A stretch of 64,000 nucleotides of DNA from Ptychodera flava (taxonomy: Eukaryota > Hemichordata > Enteropneusta > Ptychoderidae): positions 22,121,877 through 22,185,876 of the forward strand of contig NC_091944.1 of NCBI RefSeq assembly GCF_041260155.1. Reading direction: 5' to 3'. A program made the position numbers and the translations under genes. Shown piece after piece: positions 13,070-24,314 of the stretch. Each line of letters begins with the position of its first letter. Positions within the stretch are counted from its first letter, which is position 1. The notes beneath the pieces were generated by a model, which had not been told where the DNA came from, did no database searches, and saw only the letters and a list, made by a program, of their open reading frames with translations.

Positions 13070-13354
13070 AAATTTTCCTCAAATGAAACCGTCGATGATT
13101 CCCTTACCAAATCAAGGGTCACTGTGCAAGCTTTGGTACAAATTACCGAATATTTACTGATATTTGACTGTATTATTATTATATTATATATATTAACTGT
13201 ATGGGGAAAATACAGTTTTTCATTTTTGAAAAATAAAGACAGCGAAAATTTGTCCTACTTCAAGAGCTTTAAAATGAGCCTCCACGAGTGGTAGACTAGA
13301 AAAGTATTTAAAACATTTGTCCAAATATCTTTCCAAAGGTGCATTCTACCTTAA
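13070..13354 (-). repeat. Family F MITE, minus orientation
   Basis: The reverse complement carries the family order; the right tip on the plus strand is GGTGCATTCTACCTTAA. It contains the inverted AGAGCTTTAAAATGAGC and GGGTCACTGTGCAA motifs of the family. Confidence 0.7.
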
Positions 13355-14118
13355 GGGTAATTTTATCAGTGTGCAGGTGGGATGTTTCTTCGAATTCTGT
13401 GTTGTTTCAATTTACTGCAACTTTAGTTTCCTTCATCTTATTTTTCTTCCATTTATATATTTCATATTTCTGAGTGGTCATTTGTGGTACTGGTGTTTAT
13501 CAATATTTATCTCAAAATGTCAATTTAAAAATTCAAGTTATGTGAATTTTTCGAATAAATATTAATGGTTTTTCAAAAGGATCTATAGCTCAGTCTCATG
13601 AACAAATATCTACGCTGAGAAATTAGGAAGGAAGAACATCAAAACGGTTTGATACAGTATGGTGTGGTGGGGGGGGGGGCAATCTTCTTAAAGCCCCCAC
13701 TCAATTATCAGATTATTTATTTATTTATTTATTATTTACTTGATGAAATATTCAATGGAAAACAAAGAATGACAAACTGTTAATGGGCTGTTGACACATT
13801 TGCTAATGCGAGAACCTGGGATGGAGAAGGGCGCCTTTAAGGTCACGGTGAGGTCACTTTGGTTCATGCACTCATGGACATCGGACTTTATGTTTGATCA
13901 CGGTTTGAAGGACTGTGGCATGATGCACTGTACTCTCAGGATTGTACTGAACTTAGTATTTATTCCAATGAAAAAACACTGCATCCGCCTCTTGAGTGTT
14001 GGGCTGTAAGAGAGCAAACAAGTGAATGAAAAAAGTATGTATGGCGAGTGTTACATAACCTTTGACCCATGATATGCTCGTTGAGTATGCCACCAACGGC
14101 CGACGTTAGAGATCTATC
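13355..14118 (+). other. MRPS14 upstream region with simple repeats
   Basis: It contains a G10-type homopolymer near 13669 and a (TTTA)n stretch near 13718-13738. The MRPS14 promoter must lie here or just downstream, but no TATA box or clear initiator is visible, as is common for housekeeping genes. Confidence 0.35.
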
Positions 14119-16959
14119 ATGGCCGCCCTGGCTGTACGTGTACCGGCGATGAGAAATCATCTGGCATCGTCATGTAGTCTTCTGAAGGTAAGATCTTCCA
14201 GTTACAACGTTAAACCGATAAATAAATATAAATACTATACGGTTGAGAGAAGGGTTAGTTTCTAGATGTGATAGACAATCTGAAATGTGAAGTATTTTAT
14301 GTGAAGCCCCGCAGGCGCATGTGTAGGCATCAGTTAACAAACTGCAACCATTAATGCCACAACTACAGTCTACTGACTGTTTGTGCCAACACGAGCCGTT
14401 GAGGAAGAGCTTGATACTATAAAAAGAGGTAGAAGCGAGGCCTCTGCAATGCAGCAGACTGGAAATTAGTTCTATTGACGTAAATAGCCTCATGAAATTA
14501 AAATAACCAGAAGAAGAACGTCTGTATGAAGCAATTATGTCAATGAAGATGAACAATTTTTAGTGTGGTTCCACCATGGGCCATTACTGGCATTGCATGA
14601 ATTTGGCATAGATTCTGAATATTTCGGATATCCGGTGCAGTATAATAAAGCTTAAATTTTTATGTTATCGAGAAATTTATACGAACATTCCTGATAAAAA
14701 ATGTAATATTTCTGTCATTATAGTATCTTAGTAACGAGACATGTCAAATTATCATACATGCAACTTTATCAGCCAAACTCGACTACTGCAACTCCCCTTC
14801 TGTAAGGCCTTCCGGATAACACTATTTCTTTACTACAATGAGCGCAAAATGCTGCAGCCAGGATAATCACACGCACCAGGAAATTCACACCAATCACTCC
14901 AGTTCTGGCCCGTCTCCATTGGTTACCAGTTCGTCTCAGGATTGACTACAAGATTTTGTTGTTAACGTTCAAAGCTATCCACAACCAAACGCCTGCATAC
15001 ATCAGTGATCTACTCCAGCCTTATATTCCCACACGCACACTGCGCTCCTCTACCAAGAAACTTTTAACTTGCACAACCTACAAAAACATAACCTATGGTG
15101 GCCGTGCCTTCTCTCACGCTGGCCCTAAACTATGGAATGCACTACCACTTGACATCAGAGAATCTACAAACTTAGAAACTTTCAAAAGAAAGCTGAAAAC
15201 TCACATGTTCACCAGAGCATACAGTGTGGCTTAACCATTGAGCGTCACAGAGCAAAACTTCTGTTTTGGATTTTGGTGCTGTATAAACTTTTGCTGATTG
15301 ATTGATTGATTGATTGATTCTTACGTAAATACCTAACTGCACCAGATATTTTTAAAAATATTCAGAATCTATGCCAAATTCAGTGGCACCATTGCTGGTA
15401 TAGCATGCAATGGAGGGACTGTGGTGTAATGTAATATGCGTGTTCACAGCAGTGTTGCTGTCACTGTACACAGCAAAGGCAACACTGTGAATGTGCATTG
15501 TTGTACAATTGTGCGAATTTTGCAGTTTCTGAAAATGGTTTAGGATTTTAGTACAGTTATTAACAGAAGTATACAATGATTGCAGAAATGAAGCCTTGCT
15601 CATCAAAAATGTTTGATTTATAACTGTATTAATAAAACATTAATAACATAAGCAATTTAAACTTTTGTTTTGATTAATTACGCCTCATGACCCTTTTGTG
15701 ATTCTTACATTTATCCATACACTCTGCAAGATGTGTTATAAGGCCCAATCGCAGGATGTGTTCAGGTAGTATAGTAATCAAAATAGCTTGCCACTTGGTC
15801 CAAAAAACACCCGTTCAGGAATATTGTACAATGTGCTCTTTTGTGTAATTTCAAGCATTGTTTTTTTCCTGTCTAATCACACCATCACAGGTTTGCTGCA
15901 AGAGCCTTTTCAAACCTGCCGTTCAGGGACTCCCACTCCGTGCAGCACCTGCCAGGACTTACTATGCAGACTGGAGATGTTGAAGGATGTGAAACGGAGA
16001 CAGATGGTCAAAGACCACGCTGCTCAGAGGCTCCGGATCAACTCCTTGAGGAAAAATAATATTTTACCGAGAGAACTACAGGTGGGTATGGATCTTTATG
16101 CACAATAAATTAATTCCGTTTTTTCTTAATTGAAGTTGTGTTAAACATCTGATGTGTGCTCATCACAAGGCTACAAACATGAGAAATTCAAGTTAAAAAA
16201 CAATAAATATTAAATGTTCTGTTAATGTTTAAAAAAAAATAAATTTAGGTGGAATTTAGCAGATAACTTATAAAATCAAATGTAACTCTTTGGAAGACAG
16301 CGAGTTTAGCTAATTTCGCAGACAAACAGAACTAGCAATTATATGTGTGTTAAAAAGTATTTGTAAAATCACTGTCTCGACCAGAAACAGCGACCAGAAA
16401 CAGCTGTGGGCGTGACTAAATTTCTTTCATCTCGCCGCCGCATGTGACAGACCGTGTCCAGTCGTAAGAGGATGGGAGCTTAGGGATCATCCTTGAGTGG
16501 ACGGATCTTTCAGTCTACCACCATGTATGCAACACACACAAAATTTGTCTGAATTTCTAGCAGCAGTGTCAGATGTAACTTGTTGCATGCTTGCAGCTGT
16601 AATTGTTACGTAGCAAACCTGCAACTGTGAACAATCCTTTTGAAGATTAATATTGATATTTAGATTCAGGCTTTCAAAATTGTGATTAATACTGAGAGCA
16701 ACAGCACCATATTTCAAATATATAAAAAGTAATTTTTGTAAGTTTTTGAAATTTTTTTTTCTTTTATCATTGACAGGAAGTGGCTGATCAAGAAATTCAT
16801 GCCCTACCACGGGACAGCAGCACAGTCAGAATTAGAGGGCGCTGTGCTATCACGTCAAGACCAAGGGGTGTCATTCCTAAATGGCGGCTCAGCCGGATTC
16901 AGTTTCGTAGTTTAGCAGATGCAAATCAGATGTCCGGTGTAATCAGGGCAAGCTGGTGA
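14119..16959 (+). CDS. MRPS14: Mitochondrial ribosomal protein uS14m, three exons, frameshifted in exon 2
   Basis: This is a component of the small (28S) subunit of the mitochondrial ribosome. Exons are 14119-14187, 15891-16081 and 16777-16959, with GT-AG junctions. The start ATGG at 14119 opens a 23-codon, basic, presequence-like exon. Exon 2 encodes an RTYYADWR stretch, then KDVKRR and [10 protein letters not shown], which is the uS14m signature. Exon 3 gives [13 protein letters not shown] and WRLSRI and ends in a terminal Trp before TGA, as in vertebrates. The predicted length is about 147 residues against 128 in human, the excess being N-terminal. Between DWR and the KDVKRR block the reading frame shifts by one base near 15975-15979. 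Read literally, translation stops at 15981-15983. Conservation on both sides argues for a missing base rather than a dead gene. Intron 1 holds a LINE tail. Confidence 0.9.
14764..15321 (+). mobile_element. 5'-truncated CR1/L2-like LINE fragment with ATTG-type tail
   Basis: This is a decayed end of a non-LTR retrotransposon reverse transcriptase. The recognisable block is at 14956-15231, with [20 protein letters not shown] followed by [17 protein letters not shown] and LKTHMF. Upstream, LDYCNS and LHWLPV remnants sit in shifted frames. The 3' end is a (TTGA/ATTG)n run at about 15294-15320, typical of CR1/L2-clade tails. It lies in MRPS14 intron 1 in the sense orientation and is inactive. Confidence 0.85.
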
Positions 16960-17564
16960 CATCGTAGAGGGCGCTTTTGTTTGTACATTTTTTAGACTAA
17001 ATCAAGAATACCTAACAGAACGTCATCATGGCATTTTTGTGGCTCTCTGAAGTGTGTAAATAAATCATTATTTATAGTCAGCATCGCAGACAGTAGATGT
17101 GTGCTTTATCTTTCCATTTTTAGACTGGGAAATAAAACAGATTTTTTCTTTGGAATGGCCTCCTGTTTTTCCAAATTGTCCATCAGAATTTTAACTTTGG
17201 TTCAAAATATGCCACCAGGCATAATTTTTCTTAAGGTTTAGTCAGTAACTGTGCCCTTGTTTCATTACAAAGTGAATAAATTTGTTGAAAACAATACTTT
17301 GTGTTCGCTTCTGTCCCACAGGACTTTGTAGTAGGTATACAAAGTATAGAAATTTGTTATGACTTGTACTGTAAATTATTTTGATTTTTATTGGCCTAAA
17401 GTAAGCCAAATTTTAACTTGCTGCAGTGGCAAACCATAGACTGAAGCCACGCCACTGTCTGTGGGTAAACCGTTAATTTTTTGTCCATTGCCAAACACAA
17501 GGCATATTGGTGGGGGGGGGGGGGGGGGGGTGTCTAGTCTCTCTGGCTTTCAGTCGTGTTTGTT
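16960..17564 (+). other. MRPS14 3' flank and spacer
   Basis: It holds the polyadenylation signals, then unique A+T-rich sequence, then a run of about 19 G at 17511-17530 just before the family B element. No coding signal seen. Confidence 0.4.
17059..17064 (+). terminator. MRPS14 candidate polyadenylation signal
   Basis: AATAAA lies about 100 bases after the MRPS14 stop codon. A second AATAAA at 17131-17136 is an alternative. Confidence 0.55.
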
Positions 17565-19295
17565 AGCTCCGCTGTCAGCGACGCGGAGCTTATCAAATAG
17601 GTTGATTTTCCGTCGTCGTCTGTCAACAATTGCCTTCTCCTCTGAAACCGCAAGTCCAATTGCTTTGAAATTTTATATGCAGCTCACTTGGGGTGACCTC
17701 ACTTAAGTTTGTTCAAATCGTGGTGAAATTTGCATATTTGTATTTTTGGGGCATTTTTTGGTGTTTTTGGTAAAAAAATCATCTTCTCTGAAACCGCTTG
17801 TCCGATTGCTTTGAAATTTGATATGCAGTTTACTTAGAGTGACTTCAGTCAGATTTGTTCAAATCGTGGTGAAATTTGCATATTTGTATTTTTAAGGCAA
17901 TTTTTGTCATTTTTGGTAAAAAAATCTTTAAAAATCTTCTTCTTCAAAACTACCAGTCAGATAGCTTTGATATTTGGTACATATGTCCCTAGGGATGATC
18001 TATTTCAGATTTGTTCAAATTGTGCAGAAATATGCAAATTTGCATTTTTAAGGCAATTTTTGCCATTTTTGGTCAAAAAATGTATTTCTCTAAAAGAACT
18101 GGTCTGATAGTTTTGAAATTTGGTATACAGGTTTCTATAGAGGAACTAAGTAATATATATGGAATTTCTGATGAAATCTGTAATTTTGTATTTTTGGGGC
18201 AATTTTTGCCATTTTTGGTCAAAAAATGTGTATTTCCAAATGTACTCATCTGATAGCTTTGAAACTTGGTATACAGGTTCCTACAGATAAACTAAATGAT
18301 ATTTATTGAAATTATGATGAAATCTGCAATTTTGTATTTTTGGGGCAATTTTTGCCACTTTTGGTCAAAAAATGTGTATTTCCAAAACTACTCATCTGAT
18401 AGCTTTGCAATTTGGTATACAGGTTCCTACAGATCACCTTAATGATATTTGTGGAAATTATGATGAAATCTGCAATTTTGTAATTTTGGGGCAATTTTTG
18501 CCATTTTTGGTCAAAAAATGTGTTTCTCAAAAAGTACTGGTCTGATAGCTTTGAAATTTGGTATACAGGTTTCTACAGATGAGCTAAGTAATATATATGG
18601 AATTTCTGATGAAATCTGTAATTTTGTATTTTTGGGGCAATTTTTGCCATTTTTGGTCAAAAAATGTGTATTTCCAAATGTACTCATCTGATAGCTTTGA
18701 AACTTGGTATATAGGTTTCTATAGATGAACTAAATAATATTTATTGAAATTATGATGAAATCTGCAATTTTGAATTTTTGGGTCAATTTTTTCCATTTTT
18801 GGTTAAAAAATGTGTTTCTCAAAATATACTGTTTTCGTGTCTTGTAAGCCCTTGGGGCTGGGTGAGGCAACCAAGCTGTTTAAGACCACACATGACACTT
18901 AAATAAATAGATATAACATAGCATAACATAACTGCTCTAACAGCTTTGAAATTTGGTATATAGGTTTCTATAGATGAACTAAATTTGATCTTTTGAAATT
19001 ATGATGAAATCTGCAAATTTTATTTTTGGGGGCAATTGTTGCCATTTTTGGTCAGAAAATTTTATTCTCCAAAAAACTACTCATCAGATAGCTGTGGTTG
19101 ACATGTCTTAGGGATGATCCGATGTGATATATTCAAAGTATGATGAAATCTTCGATTGTGTATTTTGCAGCTATTTTAGCTACTTTTTTCTGGCCACTGC
19201 ATTGAGCTATCAAAGATTTCACCTTCTTCATCAACATGTGTCAAAAATAGTTATTCTCTACATAAACACAGCGGAGCTCTATCGGCCGCTTGGTT
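17565..19295 (+). mobile_element. Family B hairpin-headed tandem-repeat element, copy 1
   Basis: The 5' tip AGCTCCGC (17565-17572) pairs with GCGGAGCT (17583-17590). A CCGTCGTCGTC leader follows, then about ten tandem units marked by GCCATTTTTGGTCAAAAAATG. Their spacing is about 146-147 bp (about 18061, 18208, 18354, 18500, 18647). AGCTCCGCTGT at 17565-17575 is exactly inverted at 19268-19278. A short tail ends CTTGGTT. One unit is interrupted by a retroelement tail at about 18836-18945. An inverted sister copy lies at 38398-40049. No protein is encoded. Helentron-like classification is inference from terminal structure. Confidence 0.75.
18836..18945 (+). mobile_element. Small retroelement 3' tail inserted in a family B unit
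   Basis: About 105 bp interrupts one tandem unit. It contains GCCCTTGGGGCTGGGTGAGG and ends in an AAATAAATAGATATAACATA-like A-rich tail. The flanking B unit resumes directly after it, and the sister B copy lacks it. It looks like a 5'-truncated LINE or SINE end. Confidence 0.5.
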
Positions 19296-20658
19296 GTTTG
19301 TTCTATATGTGTCTTCACATGATGCCTCTGAATTGTCACAGCCATTTTGAACTGCTTGCGTTCTGAGTTTCATCCTTTTAATTCTTTGTGTGTGTGTGTG
19401 CAATCATAGACAGTAGAAGGGGGAAGACGACTGTCTATGCTGCAAAATCGTACTTAGTTGGGCGAAGTTGATATGTCAGTTGATATGCGAGGCCAGTAAC
19501 TATCTGTGGTGAAAGTCACCGATTGAGGGCGCACATCATTATACATGGAGTGGGCATCTGGATATCCAGCAAACAGTTCGATTGGCTGAATCATGTTCCA
19601 ACAGGAATATACAACAGCAGCTGATCCAAACTGCGTCAAAATATGTATGTACAAAAATAGATCCATGTTCAAAACAACGATTATTTGAAACAAAGATAAT
19701 AGTGAAAACAATCTTAGAACCATTCATTTGTGTTGATGAAACGTACCCTCCGGCTCTTTAGGGAACAATACTTAGACCAGACATGGACGTAATCACGGTT
19801 TTGTGGAGGGACCGTGACGTAACAAACAACTGTTTGAATCAATGGTTTACAAAGAAATTCAAGTAAAAAAAATACCGACAACAACAAAAGTGTCGCGACA
19901 CGAATACCATTAAAATACCAGTATCATAAGATCTGGTACACCACAGTCCCTCAAAGGACTGTAGGCACATCCATGCATGTACGTTTGGACCGAGCTTTAC
20001 GGGTCCCTTAAATGACTATGCATAAGAGTGGTACGGTGGGGAGGGTCATTTTGTTTAAAAAAAATTGAAAAGTAAGGTCACACATTAGAAAAGAGGATTT
20101 AATATGGGGGTCATATTTTACATGATCGGCCACATGATAGGGTGGTTTTGCATCATTTATTCATAAACAGCTCCTCTCTGCTGCCTATGATTGATCGCGC
20201 GGGCTTTACACCTTTGTCATGGAGTACGATTCCTGTTGGCAAATTCGTGGGAATATAAGCAAACATTTACCATTGAATCGTTATAGTAATCATCACAAGC
20301 CGAGAAAAGTCGCCAAAACCATCATTTCACAGTTGCGTATCAAAAGAGAATCAACAAACATCCCGGGGCTTTTTATCACCCGTTTCGCACCACCCTGTTG
20401 GACGTTATCGCCTGATTTACACCTTTCTTAATTAGAAACAACGAAAGCTATAGAAAGAACAAAGGGGAGAGTTCGGGATAGGGGCAGCCAAGGAAGCTGT
20501 TCTCAAGCTCTTTCTTTACTGGTACACTAGCATTTTTTGGTCGTATCAACGGGAGGGCAATTTTGATCGTGAACAGGCGGGAAAAGTTTACACTTTTGCC
20601 CAGTAGGCAACTAAAAATGCTCTATGTGCGGGCAGAAAAGAGTTTCCGCGAGTTTGTC
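19296..20658. other. Intergenic, no gene recognised
   Basis: It contains a (TG)n run near 19387 and a small hairpin, CATAGACAGT/ACTGTCTATG, at about 19405-19440. Minus-strand (19454-19723) and plus-strand (20219-20431) open frames match nothing I recognise. Confidence 0.35.
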
Positions 20659-20816
20659 CACAGTCACCTGTGGTCTATTCTGCTCTGCGTCTATGCGCCC
20701 CATAGACGTGTGTACATATGCCCGAGAAGAAGATTCCTTGATCTTCTTCTCAGGCATATGTACACAAGTCTATGGGGCGCATAGTCCAAGAGCGGGATAG
20801 ATCATAGGGGACTGTG
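20659..20816. repeat. Long near-perfect hairpin element, copy 1
   Basis: A 158-bp inverted repeat with almost no loop, beginning CACAGTC and ending GACTGTG, with centre near 20737. Each arm contains the nested palindrome CTATGCGCCCCATAG. The related element at 52856-52997 shares the tips and this core. It directly abuts reverse-transcriptase sequence on its right. Confidence 0.8.
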
Positions 20817-21356
20817 ATCTCATTCATCGTATTGAAAGAGTTGAGAGTAAATTTCTTAAATACATGTGCAGCAAAATTGGCATAACCTACTCATCTGGTT
20901 ACTATAACCAACTCTGTACCTTTTTCAACATTCCATCTTTACAAGAGCATAGATGCGACCTTCCTTTACAAAAATGTGTGTTCAGCTCCGAAATTCTCGA
21001 GCGCGTCTGCTTTTATGTGCTTTCTCGCAATCTGTTCTCAAAACAGCAATTTAAACCAATCATGCATCCATAATCACTTTCATTCTTCAGCATTTTTACA
21101 ACAAATTATAACAAAAAATTGAAAATTATTTTGAAAAATGTGAATTTTGATATTTTTAATTGTAACCAGGACAATTTCGCAGATTTTTATTAAACAATGT
21201 TTATTCGTTTTAGCTCTGTTTTCACCAATGATTTTTTCTCCGTTTTTGCTTTCTTTGTTTCTCTGCTGTACTCTATGTTAGTTCTTTGTGTCTTTTGCTG
21301 GAACTGTAATTGCGCGAAAGCCCGTTGTTCCCAGTCAGTAAATAAATAAATAAATT
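20811..21356 (+). mobile_element. 5'-truncated LINE fragment with (AAAT)n tail
   Basis: The translation from about 20814 to 21070 reads DLIHRIERVESKFLKYMC, then GYYNQLCTFFNIPSLQEHR, the C-terminal part of a non-LTR reverse-transcriptase ORF. A non-coding 3' part follows, ending in AAATAAATAAATAAAT at about 21341-21355. The clade is uncertain. The tail type differs from the element at 14764. Confidence 0.75.
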
Positions 21357-21746
21357 AGCGCATAATTAGCATGTTATTCCGATGAGGTACCACCAAGCTG
21401 TCAAAATCTGCGGTGTGAACAAGTGCTGGCGTGTTTACTTATAAATATTCTGGTTTCAAGCTAAACATGAATGCAAACAAATTTCACTGGTGTGCATAAA
21501 GAAAGACAAAAGTTGTTGACAAAAGTTCTGCATGCGCAAGGGCAATTATTCCTGCACGCTGGTCATTGGTCATGTCCTGAAACACCATCCCTCTACCCAC
21601 TGGAGGGACGGTGCCTAAAATAATCTGATTTCGTTATCACGTTGTTGCTAATTCATCATGACTCCCGCCAACTAATACCATGGGGGTATGCCAGAACAGC
21701 AATGCTAGTACTAAGCCAACACACCAGTGAACAAGTCTGGCTGATT

Positions 21747-21896
21747 CTCACCAATGAATGGTGAGCCTGGTTGATTCTCACCGTAGAAATTACCATTCTC
21801 AGAGTGCTTGGTGATAATTTATTATCTCACCAAGAAGTACATTTCTCACTGCTCACCGGTGAGAATTTTTGAATTCTCACAGGTAGCAGTGAGAAT
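21747..21896. repeat. Four successive hairpins built on CTCACC/GGTGAG
   Basis: Stems: CTCACCA/TGGTGAG (21747-21765); CTTGGTGATAAT/ATTATCTCACCAAG (21807-21834); CTCACCGGTGAG (21852-21863); ATTCTCAC/GTGAGAAT (21873-21896). Further TTCTCAC half-sites lie between them. Function unknown; possibly an eroded compound repeat. Confidence 0.65.
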
Positions 21897-24222
21897 GACA
21901 GATTCTCAACAATTGCGAGAAAGCGTCATTTTCTCGCTCTTGTCTCGCATTTTTTCCTATAGTGACAGTACTATGATAAGTCAAAGTGGAAGGTCTATTA
22001 TGAAAGGAGAATGATGGGTTATCTTAAGACTCAGATACTGTGTTTTGGCGCTCCTGTGGACTTGCTCCAGTCCGTGGGCATAGAAGTATCGAAGCATATA
22101 ATAAATTCAAAGACTAGACATCAGCACAGGCCAACTGGAAATGAATAGTTAAATTATTAACAATAATAAATCATAATTATCAAATAATGATATCACGTCA
22201 CATAACCGAGTTAGTATTTCATCAGGATTAAGCTTCCTTTCTGCAGAACAGCACTCGATAAAATCGCTGTAAGTGTATGAGTTATGTATGACATGGGCCG
22301 GCCGGACGGGGCGTTCAATATACTAGGAGTATATTATATAGTCAGAGTATAGAGTATAGAGTATATTATATAGTCAGAGTAGAGTATAGAGTATATTCTA
22401 TAGTCACTCTAACACATCGTTTATTCACAGACTTGTACCAAGTCTACATTTAGGTGCATCCTCAAACGAAACTCTGCTGCCTGTTCACACAAATCCAGTT
22501 TCCCGCAGAAAAAGTGTATTTTGGAAGCATGTCGTCATAAAATCCAAACAGCCAGAATCTAGGGTCATTTATAGGGCTCATGAAAATGGCTAATGTGACA
22601 CAGGCCTACGGCAGACAGAAAGAGAAGTGTCTAGCTCTAAACACGCATTTGCAGCCATGATTTGAAGCTTCTTGTCGTTCCTATAGCGAAGCGCCACTCC
22701 GACCACAGCGTCGCGAGTACGCGATTCCACTATATTTTTATTTGTACGTTCATATTGAGAAAGTTACATCGCACAAACTTATAAATGCCTTATATATTTA
22801 CTAATGTAGGTTATCACATTCCAATACTGACAATGAAGCTACACAACTAAGACGACAAATGCAACAATTGGACGCAAGTAACCAAGTTGACCCGATAATA
22901 ATTTGAACAATGCGGGATACGGGTTATATTGTACTTTAACTGGACTACTGCAGGTCAGATGCGATTCAGTCTATACCAGATTATTGGCAGATAAAATTAT
23001 CACCAAAATGACACTATTTTCAACATTATATTCTCAAAATGCAGCATCGTGAGCCGGGAGGGAAACTTCCACTGCTTAACCCCTCCCCCGGTCTGGTCAA
23101 ATTCAAAGCCGCTTGCCTATCGTCAAATCTGTCTCGTCGGCAACGCGTCGGTCACTGTAAGCGCAAATGAACGTTTAGATAGATCGAAGGCTTTGTGAAT
23201 GTTGTCGGAGTAAAATATAGATCACTTCCTTCTGTACTGTACATTTTATCATGATTTACGAACAGCTCATTACTTAAATGCGTCACTGAAGTTTCGCTGA
23301 GTTGGTGATATTCCAGATACTGAAAATTTAAAGTTGTAATTTCAGCAAAATAATGTTAGAAACAAAGCGAAATTTATTCAAAAAACATTTTACGAAGGAA
23401 AGATAGTTTGTAAAAATGCTCTCGGCATGATCTATCAGGTTTTTTCGATATTGGCATATCTTTGCTATTGTATCTTGTGTTCCATTTTGTTTCTGCTTCT
23501 GTTTTCAAGGTGACATAGAAGAATATTTTTCGTTGGACAGTGACAGAATATGTATTTGACCGCATGTTACTCATAAACTAACCTAATATCAAACATAAGA
23601 TTTAAAGACATTTTCATGTTTACAAACACTGATTTGTCATAAATGATTAATTCTTAAGAAGTCACAGACTTTAAGATACAAATGTATCAGTTTTTGATAC
23701 ATACATCCATACACACACACACACACACACATACATACATAATGCATGTAGGCTATGTAGGTGTGAGGAGTGTGCGCGCGCTCATGTGCGCTATGTAAGG
23801 ACGGGGTGGGTTCAGGCAAAATTTTCGAACCAAAAAATTGGGATTGGCGCACAGTGTTCTTTGAAAAATTTGCGGGGAGATGTGCTCAAAATTTCTGATA
23901 CCTGACGCAATTATTTTGACCCCCCCGCCCATAAATAATGACGGCTCCCTGACTACCTCTGCGTAAGTAGGCCTATGTCTCTCCCATATTGCGAATGATG
24001 CATGCTCTCAGCAACTTTTCATATGTTATCATTAGACTTAAAAGTGAACAAATTTTAATAGAATTCTGAACAAACTTACTAAAACGAAACCAGAACTCTA
24101 ACATATCGATATAATCGTCCTCGTGCTTCAATCAAAATGACACTCACTCATCGTTCCTCGAGCGATCGCAGCCTTACTACAACATTGCGCAATCAAGCTA
24201 GGGGGTCGACTACATTGTTGAA
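21897..24222. other. Intergenic region upstream of EEF1A
   Basis: It contains tandem AGTATAGAGTATATTATATA-like units at about 22318-22405 and a (CA)n/(CATA)n microsatellite at about 23706-23741. The rest is unique sequence without recognised exons. Confidence 0.4.
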
Positions 24223-24230
24223 TGACGTCA
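24223..24230 (+). promoter_or_regulatory. CRE-like site upstream of EEF1A
   Basis: A perfect TGACGTCA palindrome lies about 65 bases before the predicted EEF1A start site. It matches the CREB/ATF consensus. Use by EEF1A is inference from position. Confidence 0.45.
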
Positions 24231-24254
24231 TTTTAAGGACCCCTCTAAGGGAAG

Positions 24255-24271
24255 TATTTATATACCACGTG
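24255..24271 (+). promoter_or_regulatory. EEF1A TATA box with adjacent E-box
   Basis: TATTTATATA at 24255-24264 sits about 25-30 bases before a pyrimidine-rich start at 24288. It is followed immediately by CACGTG (24266-24271). The spacing is right for a TATA-driven promoter, and vertebrate EEF1A1 genes have the same TATA plus TOP arrangement. Confidence 0.7.
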
Positions 24272-24287
24272 ACTTCCTCATCTACGT

Positions 24288-24314
24288 CCTCTTTTTACTC
24301 GTGGCACAGACCTG
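24288..24314 (+). other. EEF1A: EEF1A non-coding first exon with 5' TOP start
   Basis: The predicted transcript start is CCTCTTTTTAC, a terminal oligopyrimidine tract of the type that places translation-factor mRNAs under mTOR/LARP1 control. The exon ends GACCTG before a GTAAGT donor at 24315. The acceptor (TTTTACAG) precedes 25639, leaving a 54-base leader before the ATG at 25693. The start base is inferred, not measured. Confidence 0.65.

Noticed and set aside
14170..14556. 128-codon minus-strand frame in MRPS14 intron 1
   Set aside because: Antisense to an intron, low similarity to anything recognised, no splice signals in support.
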